DNA from: Rhabdochlamydiaceae bacterium
Lineage (GTDB): Bacteria; Chlamydiota; Chlamydiia; Chlamydiales; Rhabdochlamydiaceae
Direction: 5' to 3'
NCBI GenBank assembly: GCA_019752555.1
Contig: JAIELY010000025.1
Coordinates: 1 to 64,000, forward strand
Length of the DNA stretch: 64,000 bases
Both the position numbers and the translations under genes were made by a program. The notes under the pieces are model-generated. The model searched no databases and was not told the DNA's origin. It worked only from the letters and a program-made list of their open reading frames with translations. The stretch's first letter is position 1. The number at the start of each line of letters is the position of its first letter. Shown piece by piece: positions 54,285-62,778 of the stretch.

Positions 54285-55952
54285 ATGCCGCGCCCCGTAA
54301 TGCAAGGATCCTCTCCTCAGATAGAATGTGAATTAAAATTTTTACCTTACCTCCAAGCCTGTGAAACTCTTCGCACCATTCCTGAAACCGAGACGATCCA
54401 AGCCATTAAATGCTATCAACTTGTTCAAAGCACATTTAAATCATTCAAAGCGCACATCGATGCTCTACCTGCTTCTGAAGAGGTCATTCACGCACACTAT
54501 CAACAAAAAATCGATTCCCATTCCGAGATAGAAACACTCTTTAGACGAAAATATCCCCACGTTTTCCACCCCGCATCGGAACAATTAAAAACGCTCTATC
54601 CTGAATATAAAAGAACTGTCGAAGGATTGCTTAATTCTTCCCTTTTGCAAAAAGCTGCATCCACATTAACAACAGAAAATGTTCTAAGTAGTACAGAGGC
54701 GTATGCCCAAACGTTGTCCACTTATGCTAAAGTAGAGAAGATCTATGCAAAGATCCAACAACTTCTTGAGCAAATTTCCTCTTCTCAAATGAGAGAAATT
54801 TTCGAAAAGACCCATGCGCGGATCAAAGCGTATCCGATCACTGAAGGGATGAATTTAACAGAGCTCTTTGAACTCAAACATTTCCTCATCCAGATCGAAC
54901 GACTCAGCACGCACCGCAATCAAATTCTTCTAAATCAAATTGCACACTCTAAAAAAAGCACCACATTTGATCCCCAAAAAGAAGCCAAAGCTCTTTCTCG
55001 CTATCAGCTCGGTGACTCAGAATGCAAAAATAAGATTCTTCAAAAATTACACAAACAAATTAGGACAAGTCTTGAATTTAACAAGCAATTGAAAACAACA
55101 TTAAAAGGTGTCAAACAACTTCAGTCCTCATTTCTTAAAGCAGCTCCCTATCTCTCCGAAGCTCCCTATATGGAAAAATTGATCGGCCACTGTTTACTTG
55201 GGATTTTGAGCGCCATCGATGCGATAGAAACTCCTGTGGACACGGCCCACTTCATTTTAACACTCAATCCTACCGAAACCGTTTTCATTAAACAGCCAGA
55301 AATTTCTTCTCCCAAAACATGGTCTCCTAAAGATTATTCCACGCGCTTTCTTAATGAGCTGACATCCCAATATCCAGTGTATCGAAGCATTTCTAAAGGG
55401 CCGCAGTGCATTTATACGGCATTTATTTGCGCTTATTTAAGCGATCCTGAGCGGATTAATGCGATGATAAGGCTTTTGGGCGATTGGAATGCTCCGTATG
55501 CCGTATCACAAAAACCGGTGTTGGAACTGTTAAATCAACTCAAAGAAAATCCCTCCCTTCTATACAAACTCCTCCGAAATAAAAAAAATATTTACCCTCT
55601 TACTCATTATTTACGGCATCTTGCTGCTCATGAAATCAGTTTCAACCCTAAGAAATACCCCGAATTCAGCGAAATTCAAACGTTTCCGGGAAAAAAGCAT
55701 GCCTCCATCGCAACAAAGAAGGTTCTTTCTGAAGAAAAAAAACAATTTCTTAAAGCAGTACGACACATGAAAAATGATGCAGATTCTATCGTTTTAAAAG
55801 CCCTTTCAAATAAATTATCCTTCTCATTTCGAGTAGCTAACTTTGATAATGAGACAACAAAGCATTACGGGGCGGAATTGATCCCAGCGGCTTGTTTGGG
55901 ATGGAAACGGGGAAAATCACTGATTTTGCTCCCCTCGCCATGTAAAGTGTAA
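54285..55952 (+). CDS. OTU-fold-like protein with a broken catalytic site (pseudoprotease candidate)
   Basis: 555 residues. The first about 350 are helical and coiled-coil-like, with no recognised domain. Residues 368-379 read S-I-S-K-G-P-Q-C-I-Y-T-A-F, which lines up with K-I-K-G-D-G-N-C-F-Y-T-A-F of the next gene: the nucleophile Cys375 is kept, but the Asp of the OTU D-G-N-C motif is lost. T-H-Y-L-R-H-L-A-A (440-448) matches the neighbour's C-H-Y-L-R-H-V-A-A. The end K-R-G-K-S-L-I-L-L-P lacks the catalytic His-Tyr. It is thus a diverged paralogue, probably without protease activity. No signal peptide; likely a secreted effector by analogy. Confidence 0.7.
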   Translation: MPRPVMQGSSPQIECELKFLPYLQACETLRTIPETETIQAIKCYQLVQSTFKSFKAHIDALPASEEVIHAHYQQKIDSHSEIETLFRRKYPHVFHPASEQLKTLYPEYKRTVEGLLNSSLLQKAASTLTTENVLSSTEAYAQTLSTYAKVEKIYAKIQQLLEQISSSQMREIFEKTHARIKAYPITEGMNLTELFELKHFLIQIERLSTHRNQILLNQIAHSKKSTTFDPQKEAKALSRYQLGDSECKNKILQKLHKQIRTSLEFNKQLKTTLKGVKQLQSSFLKAAPYLSEAPYMEKLIGHCLLGILSAIDAIETPVDTAHFILTLNPTETVFIKQPEISSPKTWSPKDYSTRFLNELTSQYPVYRSISKGPQCIYTAFICAYLSDPERINAMIRLLGDWNAPYAVSQKPVLELLNQLKENPSLLYKLLRNKKNIYPLTHYLRHLAAHEISFNPKKYPEFSEIQTFPGKKHASIATKKVLSEEKKQFLKAVRHMKNDADSIVLKALSNKLSFSFRVANFDNETTKHYGAELIPAACLGWKRGKSLILLPSPCKV

Positions 55953-55983
55953 ATTTTAATTTTAATTAAACATTTATATTTAA

Positions 55984-56012
55984 TTGAGGTAATAGACTGA
56001 ATACGTTAAAAT
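55984..56012 (+). promoter_or_regulatory. Promoter of the second OTU gene
   Basis: TTGAGG (55984-55989) and TAAAAT (56007-56012), 17 bases apart. The ATG follows 28 bases later with AGAGG upstream, so this gene can be expressed separately from its paralogue. Confidence 0.65.
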
Positions 56013-56041
56013 ATAAATAACAATTAAAATAAGAGGTTAAT

Positions 56042-57346
56042 ATGGCTTCATTTTCTGGAATGAGAATTGAAAGGGAAAAAGATTACGTGCAAAAAGTCGA
56101 ACACCTCGATAAAAAAGCTCAAAAAAAGTGGAGCGAATACACAACCTTATTAAAAGAAACTAGCGACGAATCAAAAATACAAGAAGCTTATATTAAGGTA
56201 AGATCAACTCTACGAGCCATTCAAAACACCACAAAAGAATTCCACAATCAAGATCAAAAGAAATACAGACAGGATTCTAATTATATAAAAGCAAATCGAT
56301 GGCTCAAAGATTTAGAAAACTCCCGGACCCAAGACACAGAACCTGTCTCCGCGTGGCAGCCGCAAATCCAAGTGCTTTATGCCTCATATAAAACGGAAAT
56401 TCAAATGCTCGGTACCCTGCTAAGTGTTCTTAAGAGTCCTAGCCAATTTTCCGAAACAGAATACAAAGAGGTGCAGATCGCAATTGTCAAACACTATAAT
56501 GTGTGCACTGCAACCTATCACAAACTGCAAGCTGTCATCACTCGAGGCAAGCGGGCCTCAATTATCGGAAAGGACGGAAAACCCACAGGTAGAAATGATG
56601 GCATTATCACAAAGGAATTCAAGGCTCTCGACAAAATCGCTTCTAACATGGAAAAAATCCAAGTAACACAAACGAATGAGTTTATCACTCTTTTACCCCA
56701 AGCCGGATTTCTTGAAGAGGGGTTAAGTATTGATTACGGCTCTGCTATGGTTTCAGAAAAACAAAGAACACGTAACTCGGATATCACCGCGTTGCCCCCT
56801 CACGCAAGAGAGTATCCCCGCTACCGTAAAATCAAAGGGGATGGAAACTGTTTTTACACAGCCTTTATCCTCTGTCTTCTACAATCCGAAGAGGGCAAAG
56901 GTGCCTTTGCTGCTAAGTTGTTAAGCGAGGAATTAAACCCTTCCTCTAAAGAGGCATCTCAAACGATTTTAGATAAAATCACATCCGACACGCAGTATGC
57001 AAAGACATTCTGGGAAGATAATGATACGATGCTTTGCTTATGCCATTATCTCCGCCATGTGGCAGCTGACTGGATGAGCAAAAATCCTGATCATATTCAA
57101 CTCCACGCTTTAGCAGAAGAGGTGGGACTCACAATCGATGAATACCTTGAAACGTATGTGCAGACAATGGGAGTCGAAGCAGAAGAACCGATTAAAATCG
57201 CCCTCAGCTATGCGTTTAATTTTCCAACACTCACTCTTGACTTAAGCAACGGAAAGCAATTCCCATCGCATGAAGATCAACTCTCGCTCATGACACTCGC
57301 GCGCGATGGCGAGCATTACTTTGCTCTCTTTAGAACCCGCGATTAA
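56042..57346 (+). CDS. OTU-family cysteine protease (probable deubiquitinase effector)
   Basis: 434 residues. Residues 1-240 are charged helices; the OTU domain is C-terminal: G-D-G-N-C-F-Y-T-A-F (266-275) with Asp267 and nucleophile Cys270, the helix C-H-Y-L-R-H-V-A-A (334-342), and catalytic His425 in R-D-G-E-H-Y-F-A-L-F. All three key positions are present, so it is probably active. OTU proteases remove ubiquitin from proteins; bacteria lack ubiquitin, so the target is in the host. Chlamydiae are known to secrete OTU deubiquitinases (ChlaOTU). A type III substrate is likely, though no signal can be proven by eye. Confidence 0.85.
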   Translation: MASFSGMRIEREKDYVQKVEHLDKKAQKKWSEYTTLLKETSDESKIQEAYIKVRSTLRAIQNTTKEFHNQDQKKYRQDSNYIKANRWLKDLENSRTQDTEPVSAWQPQIQVLYASYKTEIQMLGTLLSVLKSPSQFSETEYKEVQIAIVKHYNVCTATYHKLQAVITRGKRASIIGKDGKPTGRNDGIITKEFKALDKIASNMEKIQVTQTNEFITLLPQAGFLEEGLSIDYGSAMVSEKQRTRNSDITALPPHAREYPRYRKIKGDGNCFYTAFILCLLQSEEGKGAFAAKLLSEELNPSSKEASQTILDKITSDTQYAKTFWEDNDTMLCLCHYLRHVAADWMSKNPDHIQLHALAEEVGLTIDEYLETYVQTMGVEAEEPIKIALSYAFNFPTLTLDLSNGKQFPSHEDQLSLMTLARDGEHYFALFRTRD

Positions 57347-57364
57347 CAAATCTAAGTTTTTCGA

Positions 57365-58039
57365 TCACGTAAGGCTCCATTCAATTGGAGCTTTATCCCA
57401 CAGTTTTAATTGAGCATTTGTCTTTGAAAAATGCCGACACCCAAAAAAACCGCTATGCGCCGAATAAGGAGAGGGGTGAGCTGCGGTCAATACGACATGG
57501 TGGCTGTGTTCCAAGATATGTGCGCACTTCTCTTGAGCCGATTTGCCCCACAATAAAAAAATCACCGGCTCTTTCCTTTCCAAAAGTACACGTACAACCG
57601 CATCTGTGAATCTCTCCCACCCCTTTCCATGGTGGGATTTGGGCTCTTTTGCGCGCACGGTTAAGGTGGCATTGAGAAGAAGCACCCCCTGCTTTGCCCA
57701 AGCTGTCAAACACCCTTCTTTCGAAGGAACAACATGCAGGTCCTCTTCCATTTCCCGATAAATATTACGGAGCGATGGAGGCAAAGAAACGCCGGAGGGA
57801 ACACTAAAGCTAAGGCCATGCGCTTGCCCCTTTCCATGATAAGGATCCTGACCGATGAGAACGACCTTAACTTGGTCATAGGGCGTCTGTGAAAAGGCAT
57901 GGAAAACTAAGGGCTCGGGAGGATACACCTCATGGCCAGATCTTCTTTCCTTTTCCAAAAAGGCCTTTAAATCCTGAATGTAGGGCTGCTCGATCTCCCC
58001 TTTGAGCTTTTCATACCAGGTTTTTTCTAATTTCATCAT
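57365..58039 (-). CDS. ung: Uracil-DNA glycosylase (family 1)
   Basis: 224 residues from the ATG at 58039; a longer frame to 58063 adds eight residues. Water-activating Asp65 in I-G-Q-D-P-Y-H-G, the L-L-L-N-A-T-L-T-V segment, F-L-L-W-G-K and His188 in A-H-P-S-P-Y-S-A-H-S-G-F-F are the full family-1 set. It removes uracil from DNA. Its stop is 18 bases from the convergent OTU gene. Confidence 0.96.
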   Translation of the reverse strand: MMKLEKTWYEKLKGEIEQPYIQDLKAFLEKERRSGHEVYPPEPLVFHAFSQTPYDQVKVVLIGQDPYHGKGQAHGLSFSVPSGVSLPPSLRNIYREMEEDLHVVPSKEGCLTAWAKQGVLLLNATLTVRAKEPKSHHGKGWERFTDAVVRVLLERKEPVIFLLWGKSAQEKCAHILEHSHHVVLTAAHPSPYSAHSGFFGCRHFSKTNAQLKLWDKAPIEWSLT

Positions 58040-58100
58040 GAAGGCACCTAATTTACGGCACATTATAACCGATTGGCATTTTCGACGCCTTGAATTTGAG

Positions 58101-58128
58101 TTGACAGAAAGCTCTTATGTTGCATAAA
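58101..58128 (+). promoter_or_regulatory. Promoter of the small conserved protein
   Basis: TTGACA (58101-58106) and CATAAA (58123-58128), 16 bases apart. Transcription would begin near 58135, after the upstream ATG at 58117, which supports the later start at 58159. Confidence 0.55.
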
Positions 58129-58158
58129 CTTTTGACAATTTTAATAGAGAGCGAATCC

Positions 58159-58413
58159 ATGGAAAATCTTGCTGAAAATAATCTCATTAGATTTAAAAAT
58201 ATTTCCAAGAAAAAGGATCGAATCCATGCGAATTTTCGCGTTAAAGGCGTCAGAGGGGGCGTTGACTTTACTGCTTCGATTAGCGTCGATTTAGCAGCAG
58301 CAGAAGTGCACCCTGGCGATGTCTTAGAAAAAATCATCGAGGAATGCGCTCGCATTGGTGTCAAAGAATTCAAACGAGCTGAGTTTCAATTCGAAGGTCT
58401 TACAACCATCTAA
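58159..58413 (+). CDS. Small conserved protein of unknown function
   Basis: 84 residues from the ATG at 58159; the frame is open from 58117, but the promoter position argues for the shorter form. Mixed charge, one domain with a regular alternation (V-K-G-V-R-G-G-V-D-F-T-A-S-I-S-V-D-L) and a helical end. A small gene is also found next to ung in Chlamydia, from memory (CT606.1), but the homology is not tested. Followed 10 bases later by tRNA-Pro. Confidence 0.6.
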   Translation: MENLAENNLIRFKNISKKKDRIHANFRVKGVRGGVDFTASISVDLAAAEVHPGDVLEKIIEECARIGVKEFKRAEFQFEGLTTI

Positions 58414-58423
58414 AAGTTCATAT

Positions 58424-58498
58424 CTGGGTGTGGCGCAGCTTGGCTAGCGCACTAGCATGGGGTGCTAGGGGTCGAAGGTTCGAATCCTTTCACCCAGA
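58424..58498 (+). tRNA. tRNA-Pro (anticodon GGG)
   Basis: 75 bases: acceptor CTGGGTG with CACCCAG, D-arm GCGCAGCTTGGCTAGCGC, anticodon stem CTAGC/GCTAG around ATGGGGT (anticodon GGG, reading CCC), T-arm GAAGG-TTCGAAT-CCTTT with one G-T pair, discriminator A. CCA is not encoded; a T-run follows. The 166 bases after it (58499-58664) show no convincing gene. Confidence 0.96.
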
Positions 58499-58664
58499 TT
58501 TTTCATACAAAAAACCACGTACGTATGCGGTGCTGCCTCATGATCGAGAAACGCGCACTGTGATTATCGTCTGCTGTCATTTACCCAACGTGTGCACATC
58601 TCAATGGAATACAGTTTTAGATGATATGCAGCAGTTGCCAGAGGATTTTAAAAAAAAATGGGGA

Positions 58665-59450
58665 CTATAGCCGAACGCCAAACTTATTTCCAGACTCATA
58701 CCTTTTGAGCCCTGCGTTAAAAGTAAGAAATGCGATGAGGAAAAAACTCATTGAAATACAGATGAATAACAAAAGTTGGATCCATGAGAAATTTCGAACA
58801 AGTTCAACGGGAAGAAAGGTAATCACCCCTGCTGGCATAATTGTAAACATGACAATTTGCAGTATTCCGGAGTAAATGTTTGTCGGATAAAGGGTAAAAA
58901 GAAAAAGCGCATCGCAGTATTTCTTAGAAACATTCTCAATAGATCCCATCCAGAAGGCTAGGCTATGGGCAATGATATTGATCGAAGTAAAAACAATCGA
59001 CCCGGTTAAGATGCATAAAAGGGTCAGGGGAATATACAGTGGTGATACCACACCCCTGGAAAAAAGCAGAATCAATCCAGTGATGAGATGGCCCCATCCC
59101 TTCGCATAGGATTTAGAACCTGCGATATGAAGAAGCACATTCTTAGGCTGTGTCATGAAAGGATCTAAATCGCCATTAAGAATAATCAAAGAAAGCTTTT
59201 TAATCCCCCCAAAGCAGATTCCCATGAGTCCATAACTTCCAAGTCCAATCCCCATTAGGACAATCATGTCTTCAAATCGCCAGTCTGCAACGGTTTTAAA
59301 TTCTCGAAAAAAAATCCACCAAATGGAGAAAAAAATTAAGTTATTTAAAACCATGAGAGTTGCCTCAATAAGAAAGGCTCCCCGTTTACTCATAGAAGCT
59401 CTCATGCTTGTCTTGAGCAGAGAAAAGTAGAAATCAAGTGTCTTTAGCAT
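58665..59450 (-). CDS. ABC-2-type permease subunit (DUF990-like), second permease
   Basis: 261 residues from the ATG at 59450, one base after the upstream stop, with AAGGGGGA as Shine-Dalgarno; a TTG at 59465 is a less likely start. Six membrane helices (for example L-I-F-F-S-I-W-W-I-F-F and I-A-F-L-T-F-N-A-G). The sequence D-P-F-M-T-Q-P-K-N-V-L-L between helices is typical of these paired permeases, which form exporters of unknown substrate with an ATPase. Last gene of a three-gene operon. Confidence 0.82.
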   Translation of the reverse strand: MLKTLDFYFSLLKTSMRASMSKRGAFLIEATLMVLNNLIFFSIWWIFFREFKTVADWRFEDMIVLMGIGLGSYGLMGICFGGIKKLSLIILNGDLDPFMTQPKNVLLHIAGSKSYAKGWGHLITGLILLFSRGVVSPLYIPLTLLCILTGSIVFTSINIIAHSLAFWMGSIENVSKKYCDALFLFTLYPTNIYSGILQIVMFTIMPAGVITFLPVELVRNFSWIQLLLFICISMSFFLIAFLTFNAGLKRYESGNKFGVRL

Positions 59451-59451
59451 C

Positions 59452-60231
59452 TTATCCCCCTTCAATCGTCAAAATAGAGAGGCTTTTGCGATAGAGAATA
59501 AAAAGCCCGCATAAACCAAGAGCAATCCAAAGGCATAAAGAAGAGATTAGATCCACAACATGAAGTGGGCTAAAATCAAAAGCAAGAGCGCTTCTTTGTC
59601 CTAGAATGGCTGGAAACGGAGTATATTGAGATAGTGTCTGCATCCACTTGGGATAGATGGCCAAGGGCAAAATCAACCCTCCAAACATAAAAAGCAGTTT
59701 TTCCCAAATCCAGTAAAAGGGGCTTACATCCTGCAGCCAAAACGATGAGAGACCTATGAGCATCAGATAAATGATCCCCAATATGCCCGATATAAAACCA
59801 AAACCCATGCTTAGAATTAAGCCAAGAAAATCAAAAGGGAGCCCACCCACTTGGAAATAAACAAAAATCACACTCACCGCGCCAAGGACTGTAAGATTGG
59901 CTGTAAGAGCTCCAAGACTTTGGGCAAATTGCGAGCCAATATAGGAAATGGGTCTTGGCAGTTGGTATGCCAATCTTCCACTATGCAAATCCTCTTCAAT
60001 GTCATCATGTACGGATGGAATAGAAACTAACACCCATTCGTTAAGCGCAATATACCAAAGCATTTGACTCGCATTCAAACCCACAGCTCCTGTTTTAGCT
60101 GCAATGATTTCCCAGAGATTTGCAAAAATGAGCAAACAGGTAATGAGAAAAAGGCTCAGGCCGATTAACCCTTTGTAATTCCTAAGGGATCTTCGCATAG
60201 AAAGATGAAAAATCGATAAGTACTTATCCAC
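59452..60231 (-). CDS. ABC-2-type permease subunit, first permease
   Basis: 259 residues, six membrane helices. E-E-D-L-H-S-G-R-L-A-Y-Q-L-P-R-P after helix two is the conserved cytoplasmic loop of this permease class and corresponds to D-P-F-M-T-Q-P in the partner. The two permeases probably form a heterodimeric channel. Its start shares one base with the ATPase stop. Confidence 0.82.
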   Translation of the reverse strand: MDKYLSIFHLSMRRSLRNYKGLIGLSLFLITCLLIFANLWEIIAAKTGAVGLNASQMLWYIALNEWVLVSIPSVHDDIEEDLHSGRLAYQLPRPISYIGSQFAQSLGALTANLTVLGAVSVIFVYFQVGGLPFDFLGLILSMGFGFISGILGIIYLMLIGLSSFWLQDVSPFYWIWEKLLFMFGGLILPLAIYPKWMQTLSQYTPFPAILGQRSALAFDFSPLHVVDLISSLCLWIALGLCGLFILYRKSLSILTIEGG

Positions 60232-61211
60232 TATCTCTCACTGTAGATAATTTGTATCACCTCATCCATAGACATGTCTTCAATGGTAATATCTTTAAGA
60301 TTGGTGATTTTAAATGCTTCATCCACGACTCGATTCATAGTTGTTTTCTGGATGTCCACCTCGCACTTAAAATGGAAGCGGGTATTTTCTAAAACCTTAA
60401 TCCCAGGACAATCTAAATTAATGGACTCGTGTTCGGTAATGAGTGTTAACAGCTTCTTCTTGCAGTAAGTTTTTTTTAATTCTCTAAGAGATGTGTCGGC
60501 AATCACTTCTCCCTTATCGATGACAATGACTCGATCACAGATCTGTTCAATATCTGCGGTATCATGCGATGTAAGAAATAAAGTCGTTTTATAATCGGTG
60601 GTAAGCCGATTGAGAAGCTTGCGGATTAAGAGTTTAGCATTAACATCCAATCCAATGGTAGGTTCATCGAGAAATAATATTTTTGGCCTAGGCAGCAGAC
60701 TCGCCACAATTTCACAGCGCATACGCTCGCCCAACGAGAGTTGACGCACGGGTTTATTTAAAAATGGAGCTAATTCAAAAAGTTCAGTTAACTCTTCAAA
60801 GCGCTTTTGATATTGAACAGGATCGATTTCATAAATTTTCGATAGAAGTTTAAACGTATCGGAAGGGGGCAAATGATACCAAAGCTGCGTCCTCTGTCCA
60901 AAAACAACTCCAATCTCAAAACCTAAAGCACGTCTATTTTTCCAAGGAACGATTCCCATGACCTCAATCGATCCTGACGTCGGATAGAGAATTCCAGTGA
61001 GCATTTTAATTGTAGTCGACTTACCGGCGCCATTGGGGCCAATGAATGCGACTTTTTCTGCTTCCTTCACGGAAAAAGAGATCTCTTTTACAGCATCAAT
61101 CTTTCTTTTCTGCGCGCAAAAAAGACCCTTGAGAGATCCCCAAACTCCCGGAGCGGTTTCTCTCGATTGAAAATGCTTAGAAAGCTTGCAAACATGGATT
61201 ACAGTAGACAT
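60231..61211 (-). CDS. ABC transporter ATP-binding protein
   Basis: 326 residues. Walker A G-P-N-G-A-G-K-S-T (58-66), Q-loop region with F-G-Q-R-T-Q-L-W-Y, signature L-S-L-G-E-R-M-R, Walker B I-L-F-L-D-E-P and the switch His in L-T-S-H-D. An about 85-residue C-terminal extension follows, as in ABC-2 exporters. It powers the two permeases encoded next. Substrate unknown (drug, lipid or polysaccharide are options for the class). Confidence 0.88.
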   Translation of the reverse strand: MSTVIHVCKLSKHFQSRETAPGVWGSLKGLFCAQKRKIDAVKEISFSVKEAEKVAFIGPNGAGKSTTIKMLTGILYPTSGSIEVMGIVPWKNRRALGFEIGVVFGQRTQLWYHLPPSDTFKLLSKIYEIDPVQYQKRFEELTELFELAPFLNKPVRQLSLGERMRCEIVASLLPRPKILFLDEPTIGLDVNAKLLIRKLLNRLTTDYKTTLFLTSHDTADIEQICDRVIVIDKGEVIADTSLRELKKTYCKKKLLTLITEHESINLDCPGIKVLENTRFHFKCEVDIQKTTMNRVVDEAFKITNLKDITIEDMSMDEVIQIIYSER

Positions 61212-61240
61212 GTCTTATATCATTTGCTGATTTACAAAAT

Positions 61241-61269
61241 GTATAATAGAGCTCTCTGCATTCAGTCAA
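61241..61269 (-). promoter_or_regulatory. Possible promoter of the ABC operon
   Basis: Minus strand TTGACT (61269-61264) and TTATAC (61246-61241), 17 bases apart, about 30 bases before the ATPase ATG. The -10 is poor. Confidence 0.45.
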
Positions 61270-61317
61270 GTCCATTAGCTTGCTTCATAGCTGACAGCGG
61301 ACAGCTGCTGTTGCAGG

Positions 61318-62487
61318 TTAAGTTGATTTTCTTAACACACACAACACTTCGACATGATTGCTTCCTGGAAACAGAAGATACCCCTCTGCTTTTTCGATCT
61401 GCCAGCCCTGTTCTAAAAGCTGCTCGCACTCCTTTTGAAAGGAGTAAAAACCACAGCTGAGGTAGATGATTTGTTTGAGATGAGGTGCTTGACAGAGCTT
61501 AAGAAGAAGAGCGGGATCTAAGCCTTTGCGCGGAGGATCGACGATCACAACCGTAGATTCATCGACTAGGTGGGCTAAAGCGCCGGCATCTCCTGTGAGG
61601 TAATGGATCTTTTTCTGTAAAGGCATGGGGAGTTTTAAACGAGAAAGGGAAAAACACTCCGAGGCAAAAGGATTGATCTCTGTGCAGAGCACCTGCTGCG
61701 ATTTAGAGACGCACGCAAGGCCGATGACACCAACGCCAGCATAATATTCGACAACCTTTTCTTCAGGCAATAAGCTCTCTTTAATAGAACTCAAGATCTT
61801 TTCGAAAAGCTCAAGATGCGCTTGGGCAAAGCAAGCGGGATGTAAAAAAAGTTCGATGCCGCCTACCGTATCTGTTAAATACGGCTCCCCTTCAGCAAGA
61901 TACCAGGTGTCGCCTAAAATGCGATTGGTCGATCCGGGCTGGATGTTGATCCAGATCCCTTGAAATTGTCCCGACGTGTACAGCTGCTTTACAAATTTGT
62001 CGATCTGAGGATCTCTGCCTTTACGATTAATGACAACAGCGAGCTGGATCTTTCGATTTCGCCTTTCGACGGCAAACTGAAGATATCGGATAGCACCGGT
62101 GATTGTCTGCTCATTGTAAGGGGGGATCTTTGATCGAATCATCGCTTCTTGCACTGTTTGATAAGCGCGGTTAATGTAGGGATGATGAAGCGGGCAGTGG
62201 GGAATGCTCACAACATCATGGGTGTTTTGCCTAAATAAGCCAATTTGCGGGTTTTCTATAGATCCGCGCACCGCTAATTTAGAGCGGGTGCGCCAATGGA
62301 TCGTGGATCCTGTGATGAGGATGGCTTGTTTATTAAAAAAAGATTGAACATCCTCCCAAATGGGGGGATGGGTCACATTTTCCTGAAATGAGCATCCTGA
62401 ACATTGGGGAAAATACGCGCAGTGGATCGATGGTTTATTCATTGTGGAAAACTCTGTCATTAGCCTGTCCATAAGGTTGTTCATCAA
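61318..62487 (-). CDS. RNA m5U methyltransferase (TrmA/RlmD family)
   Basis: 389 residues. N-terminal Fe-S cysteines C-A-Y-F-P-Q-C-S-G-C (23, 29, 32) with a fourth candidate in I-P-H-C-P-L; SAM motif V-V-E-Y-Y-A-G-V-G-V-I-G; I-V-D-P-P-R-K-G-L-D; the nucleophile Cys345 in I-Y-L-S-C-G (usually S-C-N); and the base Glu380 in H-V-E-V. The Fe-S cluster and size fit RlmD/RlmC-like enzymes that methylate U in 23S rRNA; the exact position is not readable. Several ATG codons lie near the start, so the N-terminus is uncertain by up to about 15 residues. Confidence 0.85.
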   Translation of the reverse strand: MMNNLMDRLMTEFSTMNKPSIHCAYFPQCSGCSFQENVTHPPIWEDVQSFFNKQAILITGSTIHWRTRSKLAVRGSIENPQIGLFRQNTHDVVSIPHCPLHHPYINRAYQTVQEAMIRSKIPPYNEQTITGAIRYLQFAVERRNRKIQLAVVINRKGRDPQIDKFVKQLYTSGQFQGIWINIQPGSTNRILGDTWYLAEGEPYLTDTVGGIELFLHPACFAQAHLELFEKILSSIKESLLPEEKVVEYYAGVGVIGLACVSKSQQVLCTEINPFASECFSLSRLKLPMPLQKKIHYLTGDAGALAHLVDESTVVIVDPPRKGLDPALLLKLCQAPHLKQIIYLSCGFYSFQKECEQLLEQGWQIEKAEGYLLFPGSNHVEVLCVLRKST

Positions 62488-62778
62488 TTGAAGATTGTGG
62501 ATAACCTATCAGTTATGATCGCTCTAACGACAACTTATCAACAGATCCTTGGCTCATGAGAATCAAGGGGGTTATCGACATTTCCACAACGTAAGAATAC
62601 GAAGAGAATAACATATATAAGACTCTTCCATCTAGATCCAAGATCAATTTGAATGCGAAATCATTTTCTCAAAAGGGGGCTAGAAAACTTGAAACCAAAC
62701 CTGTGCAAAAATCGCTCATCAAATAAGTGGGAAATTCTATACAATGGTGGATCTGCACGTTTTTTTAGTTGAGAAGTT
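62440..62778. other. oriC: Candidate chromosomal replication origin (oriC)
   Basis: The 291-base intergenic gap between divergent genes (with the end of the methyltransferase gene) holds clustered DnaA-box-like sites: TTTTCCACA (minus, 62451-62443), perfect TTATCCACA (minus, 62504-62496), TTATCAACA (62535-62543), TTATCGACA (62572-62580) and the overlapping ATTTCCACA (62580-62588). An AT-rich stretch follows (62606-62620, AATAACATATATAAG). No gene fits in it. A sampled GC skew changes sign here. Promoters for both divergent genes must also lie in this space. Confidence 0.6.

Noticed and set aside
58428..58670. 80-residue plus-strand frame starting inside tRNA-Pro
   Set aside because: Its first third is the tRNA itself; there is no Shine-Dalgarno and it ends within the permease gene on the other strand.
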